Of a DNA stretch of 64,000 nucleotides, positions 24,145-36,500 are shown piece after piece. Source of the DNA: Polyporus tsugae. Its lineage: Eukaryota; Basidiomycota; Agaricomycetes; Polyporales; Polyporaceae. A program made the translations under genes and the position numbers. The number at the start of each line of letters is the position of its first letter. Position 1 is the stretch's first letter. The notes under the pieces are model-generated. The model was not told where the DNA came from and ran no database searches. It was given only the letters and a program-made list of their open reading frames with translations. The stretch spans positions 3,844,001-3,908,000 of the forward strand of contig JAHRBS010000004.1 in assembly GCA_024305745.1 (NCBI GenBank). Reading direction: 5' to 3'.

Positions 24145-27100
24145 TCAAGTGAGATCAATAACGTCCTTCTCGTCATATGCAGTCTTTCTACGCTTGGCCG
24201 GAGGCGCCGCAGCATTCGAGGAGCCTGCCGTCGCGCTTGTTGATGCCGGGATGCTTCCGGATGCGGAAGTTGTGGGATGCGATTCTGCGACGCCCGGTGC
24301 GGAGCTGTGTGGCCATTTGTTCGCGTTCGATACCGAGGCCGCCGTTGTAGCGGCACCTAGCGGAGAGTTGTATACACCTGCCCGTGAAGGACCCGCAAGT
24401 GGCTGCGGGGCTGCGGCTTGAGCTGGGATGGCACTAGCCATAGTCGCATTGCTAGGACCAGCTGGGGCTGGGGTATGCGTGAACAGACGTCCGAGCAGCA
24501 GTGCCGAGATCTTCGCATGGTCAGGACCAAGCACTGTCTTGACCACCGCAGGATCAGCACTGATGCTCTTGAGCATATCTAGGCCCTTCTTCTGATGCTC
24601 CACCCACCGCGTGGGGCCGATAAGGTCTTTCGACTTCGTGACCTTCGCGCCGTGTCATTAGCTCCCCGCACCAATGTGCGATACTTTCAGCGCCACGTAC
24701 CGTCAATCCTTGAGGTGTGGTGCGGATCAGAGTGTAAGTCGCCAACGAACGGGCGTGCAAGTTGAGGAACTGTTCAACGTGGCGCCGCTTCGGGGCCCCG
24801 ATCCTCCCCCACTCTCTGCGCTCATTTGCCTCTGACGTCAGGAACTTGCGGACAGCGGGGCAGACGTCGCAAGTACACGTCCATCTGCTGAGGGCTTGCA
24901 GATGCTTGCTCGCTGTATCGGGAGGACGAGGACCAAGAACCTTCTCCGCGAAGTAGAGCATGATCGTGCGGAACAGCAGTGCAAACGTAGGGGAGGAAAG
25001 CGGCAGCTTCTGTCTCACGAGGAGGGTGCTGAGATCAGGAAGGAGGGGCGCAAGCTGGTTCTTGATGTATTCCGCATCCAGTTTGGCAGGGTGAAGGAGG
25101 CGCTTCGTGACAATGACGCATACCTTGGGGAGAGCGAGAGTAAGACAGTATTTGAGGACCGGGATGGCGGGCTTGGTGGATTGGCCGCCGTAATAAGACG
25201 ATGGGCTGTAGGCCGTCAAGTTCACAATAGAGACCCATTTCTTGAGAAGACGGAAGAGGACGGGGTGAACCTTGGTGCCCGATGGATCAGGAAGAGCGCG
25301 TTTCGCGTGCAACTCGTCCATGATGGCACGGAGCTGCGTGTCTTGAAGGTTTAATGCTTCGAGCTTTGGAACGATCCTGGTAATGGAAGACGAAATATGT
25401 TCATAATGGTCACCCCACTGTGACAGACGAACATACCCAGTCAGGAAGAAATCAGGCTGCCCGCACGTCGTGGTGGCCTGTATCATCCCCGCTACACCAG
25501 TCCGTGATATATTCAGAGGATTAGCGAGGGTAGCCTTGAGGTGCAAGGCAAGAGCCTTTTCAGCCAAGTCGCTCAAACCGGCCACAGGACGGGAGCGAGC
25601 AGCCGCCAACACACGTGCGATGAGTGGCAGAATAACTTCCTTCACACGAAGCTGTATCACGTTCTCCTGGAGACCATCGAAAGCGAGTAGTTTCGGGACA
25701 GCCAACGCGAACAGGTCTTCACAGTTGACATCCAGGCATGCTTGTGCATACTCTTGGGCCCGCTTGAGCTCTTCGGGTTCTTCGCTCGGCCGGTAGTAAA
25801 CAGAAGGCGCTACGGGCTGCTGAACCTTGTAGAAGTCCACTATGGACATCGCGACGCTGAGGACATCTTTTGCCATCCTTGTGCGGACCTCTGCAGGGAT
25901 GGTCTCAGCGTTATGAAGATCGACGGCCCAACCCTTCAAGGAGTGTGGATTCGGGTACTTCTTAACTAAGGGGAGAACACTGAAGTGTGTATGAGTATTG
26001 CATTGGTTATTCTAGAACCGACCGTAGGCTTCAAGCGGACCTACCTCCTCTCAAGGAATTCAACATCTTTGTGTTTGAGGACGAGAGCGATCAAGAGACC
26101 CGAGCTATCGTATGCTATCTCCTTCAGCTCGGAAAATCTCATCGTTCGCTGCGCCTCGATCCACGGTGATGCAATGATAGTCAATTCTTCGGACTGCTGA
26201 CGCTCGACCCAGTTTTCGAAGTTGTCAAGGAATTGAATCGCGCAGACATTTGAATTCTCTGCACAAACCGCGCGCTCCAAGCTGTGAAAGCACCAGAGGT
26301 TCAATTTCGCCTGCGGAGTAATGCAAGTAGTCTGACTCACGAAGACTGCACCTGCGCAAAACTGAAGGCGGTGATAATCCCATATATGTGATCATCCTTG
26401 AGGACCGCGACAGAGGCATGGCATGCCTGGACCACTCTGGACCACAGCACGACATCTCTCCACCGAAATGCCGCTTGACAGACACTGGAGACGACCTCAA
26501 CGCTACGACCCAATGATCGGGAGAGAATGATGTCCACAAGTTTGAGTTCTTCTTGCGTGGGGCGATTGCTAGTGGAACCGCGCACTTTTTTGCATGCGTA
26601 CTCCAAGCCTCGCCCTCCGTGAATGATGTCGAAATGAGTGGACGGAGGCCATATGAGGAGCACGGTCCTTCGATAGACTACCAGCACAATTAGCATAGGA
26701 GACGGTGAGCCAAATCCATTGAAAGGCGTACAGCGCTCCAAAGATCCAGCATACTATGACAGAGAAAGAGTAAGCGTAGTTGCATTGAAGCAAAAGTACA
26801 GAAACAAGGCTCATGTTGCCCATGTATCCTTCATAGGATTGGTCATCGTACTGGCCGGATGTGATCTCCTCTGCAACCTCTTTGGGTATGACTTCCGCCT
26901 CCAGATCGTAGCTGATCGTCTCGCGGATAAGTGTGCCATCCAAGTCGACTAGGTGTTTGATGTCAACATCCGTCTCCTCGACCTCGTCCATGTCAATGTC
27001 TTCATTGTCTTCATCATCTTCATCTTCATCGTCATCATAATAGCAACCACCCCATCCGCCACGTCGTCATCTTTCGTATCGACCATAGCTGCAGCCGGAG

Positions 27101-28011
27101 TCCGCTGCGGAACCACGCTGAGTGCAGGTGAGGTTCGCCAAAACGAGATGAAAACCGAGAGCTCGCCCGGCATTATCTAGCATCGCGACTAGATGTGCGT
27201 CAGAGCCCTTGAGTGCACTGCCGTTCATGTTCGCCTGCGAGTACTTGTGGTCGAGCAAATAGATAATCTTGTCTGGTGCATCGTAGTCATTCTTCGCCCA
27301 GGACGCGAGGACTCGACAAAGTCGAACAGCGGCGTCACTAGCCTTCAAAACGACCGGGCAGAGAGAGCTTGTCGTATGGATGACGTTGAAGGAGAGAGCG
27401 AGCCGATATCCACTGGTGATAGGTTTCACCTCATGCTCGACGTCAGTATACCATGCCAGAATGGTCGTGTCGGTTTGACTGCGAGCACTGTGTTTGTAGG
27501 TCTCCACGAAACCGTTATGGGGGACGTGGACCGCGCCTCCAGTGAACTTGGACGGGAGCACGACCACAATTGTTGCGAACATACTGTCCACTTTCTCAGT
27601 GCTGCGATCCTTCAGCAATGGTGCCGCGGCAAGAAGCGAGGGAGCACTTACTCAACATGGGGAAGAAAGCTACATTCAGATTGTTGGTACGCTGTGCAAT
27701 GAAAAGGAAATTGCCCCGATAAACTCTAAACCGCCTTCTAGGATGTCACCAAGCTCTTCCTGAGGGTTGGTGCACTGAGTAAAAGAGGATGGTTAGACAA
27801 TACTGCCATGACTCACGTGGACGTGAATCTCTTCCTCCTCTTCCTCTTCCTCTTCCTCTTCATCGGCATCTTCCTCCTCCTCGTCATCTTCTTCATTATG
27901 GTTATCCGGGTTCTTGCCATCGCTCACAACCTCACCATGGTCATCAACCTCGCGTCCTTCCACTGCAACCCCAGTGGCAGCGCCTTGAACGAAGTCAGTC
28001 CTGAACGCTGA
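24145..28011 (-). pseudogene. Paralogue B: disrupted copy of the dioxygenase-helical-SIM gene
   Basis: Closely follows paralogue A along its length: FLPHVDTEK (HxD at 27652-27659, split by an intron as in A), MFATIVVVLPSKFTGGAV, AWYTDVEHEVKPITSGYRLA, the helical region with CLDVNCEDLFALAVPKLL and CTCDVCPAVRKFL, and the same tail KRRKTAYDEKDVIDLT ending at 24145. Two lesions stand out. First, the 110 or so residues that in A lie between the EFTGEFSF segment and the HVD exon are missing; B jumps from EFIGAISFSLH to that exon across only about 20 bp (27671-27695), and the direct reading hits a stop. Second, an in-frame TGA (27067-27069) separates the dioxygenase part from the acidic and helical part, in an otherwise continuous frame. 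An unusual intron could hide the TGA, but the deletion would remain. The acidic N-terminus (27830-27900) is also expanded. Confidence 0.7.
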
Positions 28012-28646
28012 TATACACTGTCATCACGCGGATGACAAATTGCAAGACTGACTGTTGCCTTCCGGAGCGTTGGGTAAAGTAGGTGTTTGTGGGTTCATAT
28101 AGTTTGGTGTGAAGTTGTCTGGCGGACCTGTTGCCTGGGTAGGTGTGGCTGCTGCCGGTTCGCTCTGGCGTATCAAAGTCAACGAGTGATTCAGGGATTG
28201 CGCTCATGACACGCACCATCATAATATGAGCAGATTCGTGCAGGTCGCGAAAATAGCAGAGAGTAGGGAGCAAAAGTGGTGGGAAAGGAAGAGGAGGCCA
28301 GTTCTTCGCGACCTCAGACGCGTTGTCATAGGCACGTGATCGCGACCCACAAACGCCCATGACCCCAGCCACCGCCAGTGGTCGCTCTCAGTGTCTGCAG
28401 GGCAGCCATTGAGTATGATATTACTTTCTTACCAGTGCCCTCAGACCATCTACACACTGCATGCTCATGGACCTATATATATTACCTGAAATCCGAATAT
28501 GGAGGGAACATCAAGCTGCGCCGCCCATCTCTAGACTGTAGGTACATATATCAACACAGTGTTGTGGCCGCACATCGTGTAGGCATGTGTAGGCATTAAG
28601 TACGTGAATTGGCCAAAAGTGGGCGAAACCACAGACTACACATCAC
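28012..28646. other. Spacer between paralogues B and C
   Basis: An open minus-strand stretch (28372-27995, with AIPESLVDFDTPERTGSS) may be a 5' exon or leader of paralogue B. Nothing else is supported. Confidence 0.3.
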
Positions 28647-30802
28647 TCATGTCAAGTCAATCACATCTCCAGATCCATCCGTCCCAACCATCTTCTGACA
28701 CTTCGGCGGTGGATGGGTCAAAGAAACGCCCGCCGTCTTGGAGTCCGTCGGACACTTCTTCATCGTGGTCGTCGTAGTCTTCCTGGAAGGACCAGCCACC
28801 GCATTGACTTGTCCCAAGCTCACGATTGTTGCCTGAGACATAGCTAGTCTAGGGATGGCTGTGACAGCCTCAACTCCGAGCTGTGCCGCAACCATCGCAT
28901 ACTCTGGGCTGAGCATGGCTCGGAGATCTTGGGCATCCGTGCTGATAGCGTCGAGCAACTTCCGCCCTTCTGCCTGGTTCTTCATCCATTGAATAGGTTT
29001 GATGAGCAGCTGCAACTTGGTGACCTATAGAACAAGGGGGGGCGTATGCTCAACCAGCTATCATGCCACAATCATCGAAGAAAACATACCACAAATCCTT
29101 AAGGCATCGAGTTGTCCACGAACCACGTCGCCATGCCCGACGCATGCTTCTTGAGGAACTTCTCAATATGCTGGTGATTCGATGAACTGATGTTCGGGAA
29201 CGTACTGGTCCCTTTGGGAGACTGGGTCAACCACCGACGGATGGAGGGGCAGTGCTGGCATGTGCACTTCCACTTCTCCAATGCGCTGATGGGAGCGAGA
29301 GCAAGGTTTGTGTTGAACGGCCGCGATCCCATCACTTCTCCGACCCAGCTGAAGAGCAGCGAGCGAAGAGGATCCGCGATTGCGTCGGTGGTAACCGGCA
29401 CGTCGTGCTGCTTGAGCAGAGGACTCAGCTTCTCCAACAGCGGGAGGACATTGGATTCCAGGAAACCACTATCGGGACCATCGGATTTGGCCAAGAACCG
29501 CTTCAGCACCTCAGTGGACGCATCTAGGACTCCAGCTTCGAGACAGAACTTGAGAGCGTCGAATGCAGCCTGCACTCGGAGCCTCTCATTGTTGACGTGC
29601 CTCCAGTTTGGGTTCGGCAGGGGGAATTCAACGATTGTGACGTACTTCTTCGCAAGTCGAGCCATGAGTATCTTCATCAGTCCTTTGGTAAGACCGATGG
29701 TTTCGCTTTTGGCGTGGCATCCGTTCAGTAGGGCTTTGAGAGTGTGTGAAGACATCTGCAATGCCTCGAGTTGGGGGAGAAGTCTAATCCCCAGAAAAGA
29801 TGAGCACATCAGAAGCGGGAGAAGGCGGTCGCACTTACTGAGATTCGATCAGTCCTGCATGGCCGATGGCTTCCAGAGCTCCACAAAAAGAGATGATGTC
29901 GCCGGAGGCAACGTAATGAGGCGAGGCAACAACGACCTTCAGGTAAGATGATGTGGCCCACTTCGCAAAAGCGGCTAAGTCGGGGAAGGTCTTGTCCGCT
30001 GACCATGAACGGGCAGCATCTCCGAGGAGTGAAAGAATCGGTAACACGGTCTGGACGCCATACTCCTTGTGTCCTGATTGCATGAGGCGATCGAGGACTT
30101 TCGGCAGGAGGCCTTCACATCCAGAACAGAGACATGTCTCTATAAAAGAGGTGGCCACCTCCCTGGGTGTACAATATACGCGGGAACCGACATTGTCGAA
30201 GTCAATCTCGGCCACTGCCAACTCTAAAAGATCTCGTGCCATGCGAGTCCGAGCAGCTACAGGTATGGATGTTTGGTCATACAGGGACTTGGCGAACTTG
30301 GGCAATGCGGAACGGTTACAGCGTGACTTCACTTGAGGCAATACCCTAAAAGTGTGGATCTCAGTCCCTTGAAGTGGAATATGGACTAAACACGGCAATA
30401 CTTCTTTTCGAAGAAATCTGGGTCGTTGTGCTTGAGGGTGAGTTCTATGAACAGCCTGTGGTCACCTTCGCTTGGCCTGTTCAGGACCTTCAGGTCATCA
30501 AGCCGATGAGTTCGTCGAGCGGAAATCCACTCATCGATGGGCTTCGCGATCTCGCTTGCCACGGTGTCCGTAATCCAGGATTCAAAGTGATCCAGGAAGG
30601 TCAGGACCGCAACATCCAATAGGTCTGCCTTGAGGGCAGTATCAATCCTGAGAACGACCATGCTCAGCGATTAGGCTTAACGACGCCGGTTGAAAGTGGG
30701 CACTGACCAAGGCTCAATCGCGTTGAAACCAAGCATCTGAATAGCTGTGTGGATGCTCCCTTCTACTAATGATGAGGACAAAATGCGGTGCACAAGTGTA
30801 GC
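28647..30802 (-). CDS. Paralogue C: helical region plus terminal SIM-like motif, no dioxygenase domain
   Basis: Homology to A and B begins at the exon starting at 30802 (HRILSSSLVEG...GFNAIEPW), the point that in A follows the dioxygenase and acidic segments. It continues through TFLDHFESW, SGCEGLLPKVLDRLM, LLPQLEALQMSSHTLKALL and CTCQHCPSIRRWL to a terminal tail ending GDVIDLT at 28647. Four or more exons join without internal stops. Conservation is clearly lower than between A and B. The basic cluster before the tail is weakened (PPPKCQK in place of PPAKRRK), yet the last six residues are identical. No dioxygenase motif occurs between 30802 and the LTR at 31357. The start codon is unresolved; a further exon near 30.85-30.9 kb (ARSWFRDHKL) is possible. 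It could be a functional shortened paralogue or a 5'-truncated remnant. Confidence 0.6.
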
Positions 30803-31356
30803 CTATGTGTTAACATGAGGTATGCGAGAAAGGGAGCTAGTTGGAGATTCCAGTTTGTGATCCCGAAACCATGAACGTGCAAGGTCAAGGTCAAGACAAT
30901 GCTGGCAACCGTTCAACCCCAGTCAAAACCCACTCGAGAACACCCGAGATCTGTGGAGAAACGAAATGATCGGAGTTGTTATCGCCAGTTCTCGTAGTTT
31001 TCGGTGAAAATGAAATAACACAGGGGTCTCCAGGAGAACGTGCGAGAAGTGTCATCATCTTGACTTTCATCTCAATGAGACCCCACTGGTGTCTGCCAAT
31101 GATGGCTGTCTGTTCCTTGCCCCGCTCACGTGTTCCGTCGAGAGTCATGGAAAACTGTCAGAATACTACACGCACAGGCTTAGATTCCCCTAGGACTAGT
31201 TTGCGCCAAATAGACACTCTGTACACGATACACCTACCACACTACTACTATGCGGAACCCAGTGGCCTAATTGCGCACCACGGTCGAGCACCCTCTCTCA
31301 CGCGGTGTTCTTCACCTGCCCCTCCTTGGCCTCCTCCTTGCGCTGTCAAAGGTACT
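30803..31356. other. Left flank of the retrotransposon
   Basis: About 550 bp between paralogue C and the 5' LTR. There is no dioxygenase-like coding sequence on the minus strand. It probably contains the promoter or first exon of paralogue C. A cactactacta string near 31230 looks superficially like a CACTA terminus, but no partner was found. Confidence 0.35.
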
Positions 31357-31802
31357 TGTCATGAACGTTCCATTCGGCGCCTGCTACCAGCGCCTTAGTT
31401 TCCTTTTTTGGACGATCTACTTCTCACATTGTACTTATTGTTCTCCGTTGCATTGTATCTCGTCCTTTGTTCCTCAGCACAATAGCTCCTTATTGTCCGT
31501 CGTCACTATTGTTCCGTTTCCATTGTTCACCCGTGTCCATAGTTACCTATTGTCCCCAGGTTCTCATTGTCCTCTATATATATATATAAGGACCTGTACT
31601 TCGCTGCCTGGAGACCTCAGTTTCGACCTCTTGTCCCCAGGTAAGCCTCACTGTATTTCCCTTGTTAGTTACCTCACTCAATACATCTTGTCTCCAGCCC
31701 TGACCGTCGAGCCTTGCTCCGCTCTCGCTGCACAAGTGCTTGTCGGCGCTCCTGCTCGTCTTGTACGTATCCCTGATCCTTACTCAACGTCCAGTCGTAA
31801 CA
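31357..31802 (+). repeat. 5' LTR
   Basis: 446 bp, starting tgtcatgaacgttcc and ending cgtaaca. Aligns along its full length with 37388-37831 with about 20 differences plus one 2-bp indel in the TA run. Most differences are CG against TG or CA. Confidence 0.95.
31575..31588 (+). promoter_or_regulatory. LTR TATA box
   Basis: An uninterrupted (TA)7 run followed by aagg inside the 5' LTR, in the position expected for the U3 promoter TATA box. The 3' LTR has (TA)6 at 37605-37616. Confidence 0.6.
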
Positions 31803-32754
31803 TTAGGTCAAAACTTCTCCACGAGCACCAGCGCACCTTTCCCCCAGGAGTTTACACACGTTTATCATTCCCCTTTCCCCTCGTACGGTACGCACTCAGA
31901 TCCTCTGTGTTGGCCTAGTGTAGTGCGCGCTCTAGTCACACCATCGGACATGGTCTTGATTCAACTTGAGGCTTGCCACTTTTAGTGGTACAGTGCGCGG
32001 AAAGCTCCTAACCCGAGACCCCGGCACTGACAGAAGTGGTCCGCCTCACGGCATGGGAGGCTAGAGAAAGGCGGCGAAACAAAGCCAAGGCAGGACACCC
32101 CTGGGCTCGTGTCCCTCGTGGTTAAGACACAGCAATAGGCCGAGGAGGCTGAGCAGACAGTGTTGGATTGTGCACCTGCCATCTCTGTTCCTTGGATAGG
32201 AAGCAAGTTCCAACAACCTGGCGAGCTGCAGTACATACGGGCACGTCTTCCACGTCATCGCGGTCAAAGACCAGCATTGACACGAGTTCGACTCACGGTG
32301 GTACATCTGTGAACAACAACCCTGCCCCAACCAGTCGAACACCTTTGACTGGGACGAGGAAAGCTGGTCTCAGTATCCCAGTTTTGTCGCAACCGGCCCA
32401 GAGCAGAACGATCTCATCACCCAGTCACGACCCAGAATCCCCACCAACCGCCTCCCACAAGCAGCCTCTGCTGCTGCAATCAGCCAACCAGGCACACGTC
32501 CCCCTAGCCGTGCTCCTAGTCGTATCCCCACTTCCAGCGGATCACCCTCGTTGGGATCCATTCCACTTGGCCAAGCACTTACGTTAGCCAGTGACCGTAT
32601 TGCATGACAAACATCCAACCCCCCACCCACACCCTCTCCAGCAGGGACCCCTCCACAACAATCCGTTGTTCTTAACACCCTGAGTAGCCCCTCACCTGTG
32701 CCAGGTCCCTCACCCGTGCCAAGTCCCTCTCCACCCTCATCACCCGCTTCCATC

Positions 32755-33591
32755 ATGGCCACGCCCATCCCCTTTGATGTTTCCAAACTCCTCTCTCAAA
32801 TTGCCCCTCGCAAGTACGATGGAAAACTCGCGCAGGAAGGGCTTCGCTTTGTAGCTAATGCCCGCATCTACTACGATCTTCTTGAGGCGCAAGGAGTCGC
32901 GCACGAGATCCGCTGGATCACGATCCTCAACAAGTTGACCAGTGGCACTGCTGAGTGGGCCGGTCCATACATCGTCATGGTGGCCAGTGGCAATGTTGCG
33001 TGGTCGGACTTTGCGGCCTTTGAAGGGTCATTCAAGGCACACTTCTGCGCTGCGAACGACGAGGAAGCGGCCGTCGCAGAACTCACCAAACTCTGCAAGG
33101 CTTCGCATCGGCTTGGCACCATCAAGGACTATACCAGTCAGTTCAATGCCATCGCTGCTCGCACCAGGTTCGGTGACGCGGACAAGCGCGAATGGTACTG
33201 CACGGCACTCCCTTACAAGATCAAGGACACCTTTGCGACCACAGCGCACAACATCTTGGACCTTGCCAAGATCCAGAAAGTCGCGCTGCAGATGGACCAG
33301 CAACTTGCCGCGCGCAAGGAGGAACGGCCGAAGCAATTTGGATGGAAGAAGAAGGGCGAAAAGGCAGCCGCCTCCGGTTCGGGCAAGAAGAAGTTCGACG
33401 GAGAGTGCTGGAACTGCGGCAAGAAAGGACATCCTGCGTTCCACTGCCCAAAGCCCAAGGTCGAGGGCCAACGGGCTGCCTCTTCTTCCTCATCCAGTAC
33501 TGACGAGCTCACGACACTCAAGGCCCAGCTCAAGGCAATGGAGGAGAAGATCACCACCCTTACGGTGGTCGATAAGAAAGAGGGTTTTTGA
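32755..33591 (+). CDS. gag: Retrotransposon Gag polyprotein
   Basis: Starts at the ATG of MATPIPFDVSKLLSQ (278 aa); the frame is open upstream to about 32698 without another ATG. The Gag core includes WITILNKLTSGTAEWAGPYI and a run ending FKAHFCAANDEEAA, matching Ty3/gypsy Gag. A single CCHC zinc knuckle, CWNCGKKGHPAFHC, follows a Lys-rich stretch and serves RNA packaging. The C-terminus is a short coiled coil (LKAQLKAMEEKITTL). Gag ends at the TGA in 33589-33591, within a run of five Ts, and pol continues in the -1 frame, consistent with -1 frameshift expression. Gag itself has no internal stop. Confidence 0.9.
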   Translation: MATPIPFDVSKLLSQIAPRKYDGKLAQEGLRFVANARIYYDLLEAQGVAHEIRWITILNKLTSGTAEWAGPYIVMVASGNVAWSDFAAFEGSFKAHFCAANDEEAAVAELTKLCKASHRLGTIKDYTSQFNAIAARTRFGDADKREWYCTALPYKIKDTFATTAHNILDLAKIQKVALQMDQQLAARKEERPKQFGWKKKGEKAAASGSGKKKFDGECWNCGKKGHPAFHCPKPKVEGQRAASSSSSSTDELTTLKAQLKAMEEKITTLTVVDKKEGF

Positions 33592-36500
33592 TTAGAACCG
33601 CATTGGACGCTGCGCGTGCTGGTTCTTGTAGTAATAGTCGATTTTCTGTACTGGGTTCGTTGTTTGTATATGAAGTAAATCACGATGGTCAACACTTTCA
33701 TATACTGGTACGGTTAATCGGCAAGCAGCAACATAAGGACATTGTAGCTATGGTAGATAGCGGTGCTACTACTAAGTTCCTACATAGACAATTCGTAGAA
33801 CAGAATAGGGTTACGACGAGGAAGTTGGCAAGGCCAATTCCTCTGTACAACATCGACGGTTTGGAAAACCGTGATGGTACAATCACAGAGGTTGCCATGT
33901 TGGATATGGCAATCGGAGACCACAGGGAGAAGGTGGTCTTTGTAGTGACGGATATAGGAGAAGAGGATGTCATCATCGGCCTGGACTGGCTACGCGAGCA
34001 CAACTCTGAAGTAGACTGGGAACGTGGCTCGCTGCGCCTTTCGAGATGTCCAGAGACATGCCCGGCTAACCAGAGAACCTCTGAACCTGTTGAGACCAAA
34101 GCGCGTGATACGGAGGTACGGCTTACGGCGCGCCGCGGTCCTTGACGGGCAAAGAAGGTTAGGAAGGTTGGAAGGGTGTGTGCGGCTGTGATGACTGAGG
34201 AGAAGGAGGAGGATAGGCCCTGGCCGCCAGGATTCCTGCCACGGTGGGATGGAACTGAGACGTCTCTTCTCAATGCATGGGAGGATGGACAACGCCTTTA
34301 TGGTGCTCCGCAACTGTTTGCTTCAGCGACATACACATACTCGCAACAACTCGCTGAGCAAGAGTACCAGAAGAAGGTAGTCCGCCCCGTCGAAGAAATC
34401 GTACCCGAGCACTATCACGAATACTTGCATGTGTTCTCGAAAGAGGCGTCCGAATGTTTGCCAGAACACGGACCCTATGACCATGCGATAGAGCTCGTGC
34501 CCGATGCAAAGATGTTCCATTCCCGTGTATACCCCCTATCGCCCAGCGAACAAGGAGAGCTTGACAAGTTTCTCGCTGAGAACTTGGCCAAAGGCTATAT
34601 TCAAGAGTCGAAGTTGCTGATGTCATCGCCGTTCTTCTTTGTCAAAAAGAAGGATGGTAGCCTACGTCCAGTCCAGGACTATCGGCGACTCAACGAGATC
34701 ACCATTAAGAACCGTTACCCACTACCGTTGGTATCGGATCTGATGGATCGACTCAAGAAGGCCAAGTACTTCACAAAGCTCGATATTCGCTGGGGGTACA
34801 ACAATGTGCGGGTTAAGGCCGGCGATGAATGGAAGGCTGCCTTCGTGACCAATTGAGGGCTGTTTGAGCTAAATGTTATGTTCTTTGGGCTAGCCAATTC
34901 GCCCAGCACATTCTCTGCGCTCATGAACGACATCTTCAAGGACCTCATCATACTCGGCAAAGTCACTATCTACCTCGACGACATCCTCATATTCACTGAC
35001 AGTCTTGAGGAACACCGCACATTGGTGCGCGAGGTCCTGAAACGTCTTAAGGAGAACGATCTGTTCTGCAAGCCAGAGAAGTGCGAGTTCGAACAGCCTA
35101 AGGTGGAATACCTCGGTGTACTCGTCTCGGAGAACTGCGTAGAGATGGATCCGGTGAAGGTGAAGGGTATCGCGGATTGGCCTGTCCCTCAGAACGCCAC
35201 AGACGTACGGAAGTTCCGCGGTTTCGCAAACTTCTATTGGCGGTTCATAAAGGACTTTAGTGCCATCTGCAAACCCTTGGATCGCCTCATGGGCAATGTG
35301 CCATGGCAATGGGGAGACGAAGAGCAGTCTGCCTTTGACGAGCTCAAGTGTTGCTTCACCAAAAGCCCTGTCCTGACGATCTATGATCCAGACCACAACA
35401 CCCGCATCGAAGTCAACGCATCTAGCTTCGCTACGGGCGCGGTTCTGTCTCAGGAGGGGGAAGACGGCAAATGGCACCCCATCGCTTTTCACTCCGAGTC
35501 GATGAACGACGCTGAATGCAACTACGAGATCTATGACAAGGAGATGCTCGCCATCATTCATGCCCTGCAGGCCTGGTGTCACTATCTCGAGGGTCTCCCC
35601 AGTGTGTTCGAAATCCAGTCGGACCACAAGAACCTCAAGTATTAGCGCACAGCACAGAACCTCACACGCAGGCAGGCACGATGGGCTCTCTATCTGTCAC
35701 GATTCGACTTTGTCATCTCGCACAAGCCTGGGACGTCTAATGGTAGGGCCGATGCACTGTCGAGACGGCCCGACCACCAGCACGAGGATGCAGATGACAA
35801 TCTCAGTCGAGTCTTGTTGCAGCCAGAACATTTCCGGGTACTGGCAGCCAAGAGAGGGCATCTATTGGTGATTCCAGAGAAGGCACTGCTTCGACGCATC
35901 CGCGAGTGCGGAGAGCGCGAGCAGGAGGTCGTGGAGGCACTCAGTAAACTGGACAAACTTGGACCAGCGCGTCTTCAGAATGACCTGGTGGACTGGAACA
36001 GTGAGCAAGGCTTGCTACTGTACCGAGGCAAAGTCTATGTCCCCAAGGACAACGCGCTGCGTGCTGAGATTGTACGCATCCACTACGACCTCCCGCCCGC
36101 TGGACACCCTGGGCAGTCGAAGACGTTGGAGTTGGTCATGCGAAACTACTGGTGGCCGGGCATGGCAAAGTTCATTAAGGATTACGTTGAGACCTGCGAC
36201 ACCTGTCGCCGCGGCAAGGGTTCGCATGCCAAACCACACGGTCCTCTTCAACCAAACGAAATCCCTAATGGCCTGGGCCAGATTGTGACGTGCGACTTCA
36301 TCACTGGACTCCCAGAGGTGGATGGATACAACGCGCTTCAGCTCATCGCTGATCGGCATGGAAAGATGATACATCTTATTCCTTGCACCGAGGAGATCAA
36401 CGCAGAAGGAGCTGCTGACAACTTCATCCGAGAACATTTTTGTCTTCATGGGCTGCCACGGAAGATCATCTCTGATCGTGGGCCCCAGTTCTCAAGCAAG

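Noticed and set aside
27067..27069. TGA as a selenocysteine codon in paralogue B
   Set aside because: Fungi of this group are not known to use selenocysteine, and the copy also carries a deletion, so decay is simpler.
34890..35627. 245-aa minus-strand ORF inside the retrotransposon
   Set aside because: Exact antisense of reverse transcriptase/RNase H with no domain of its own.
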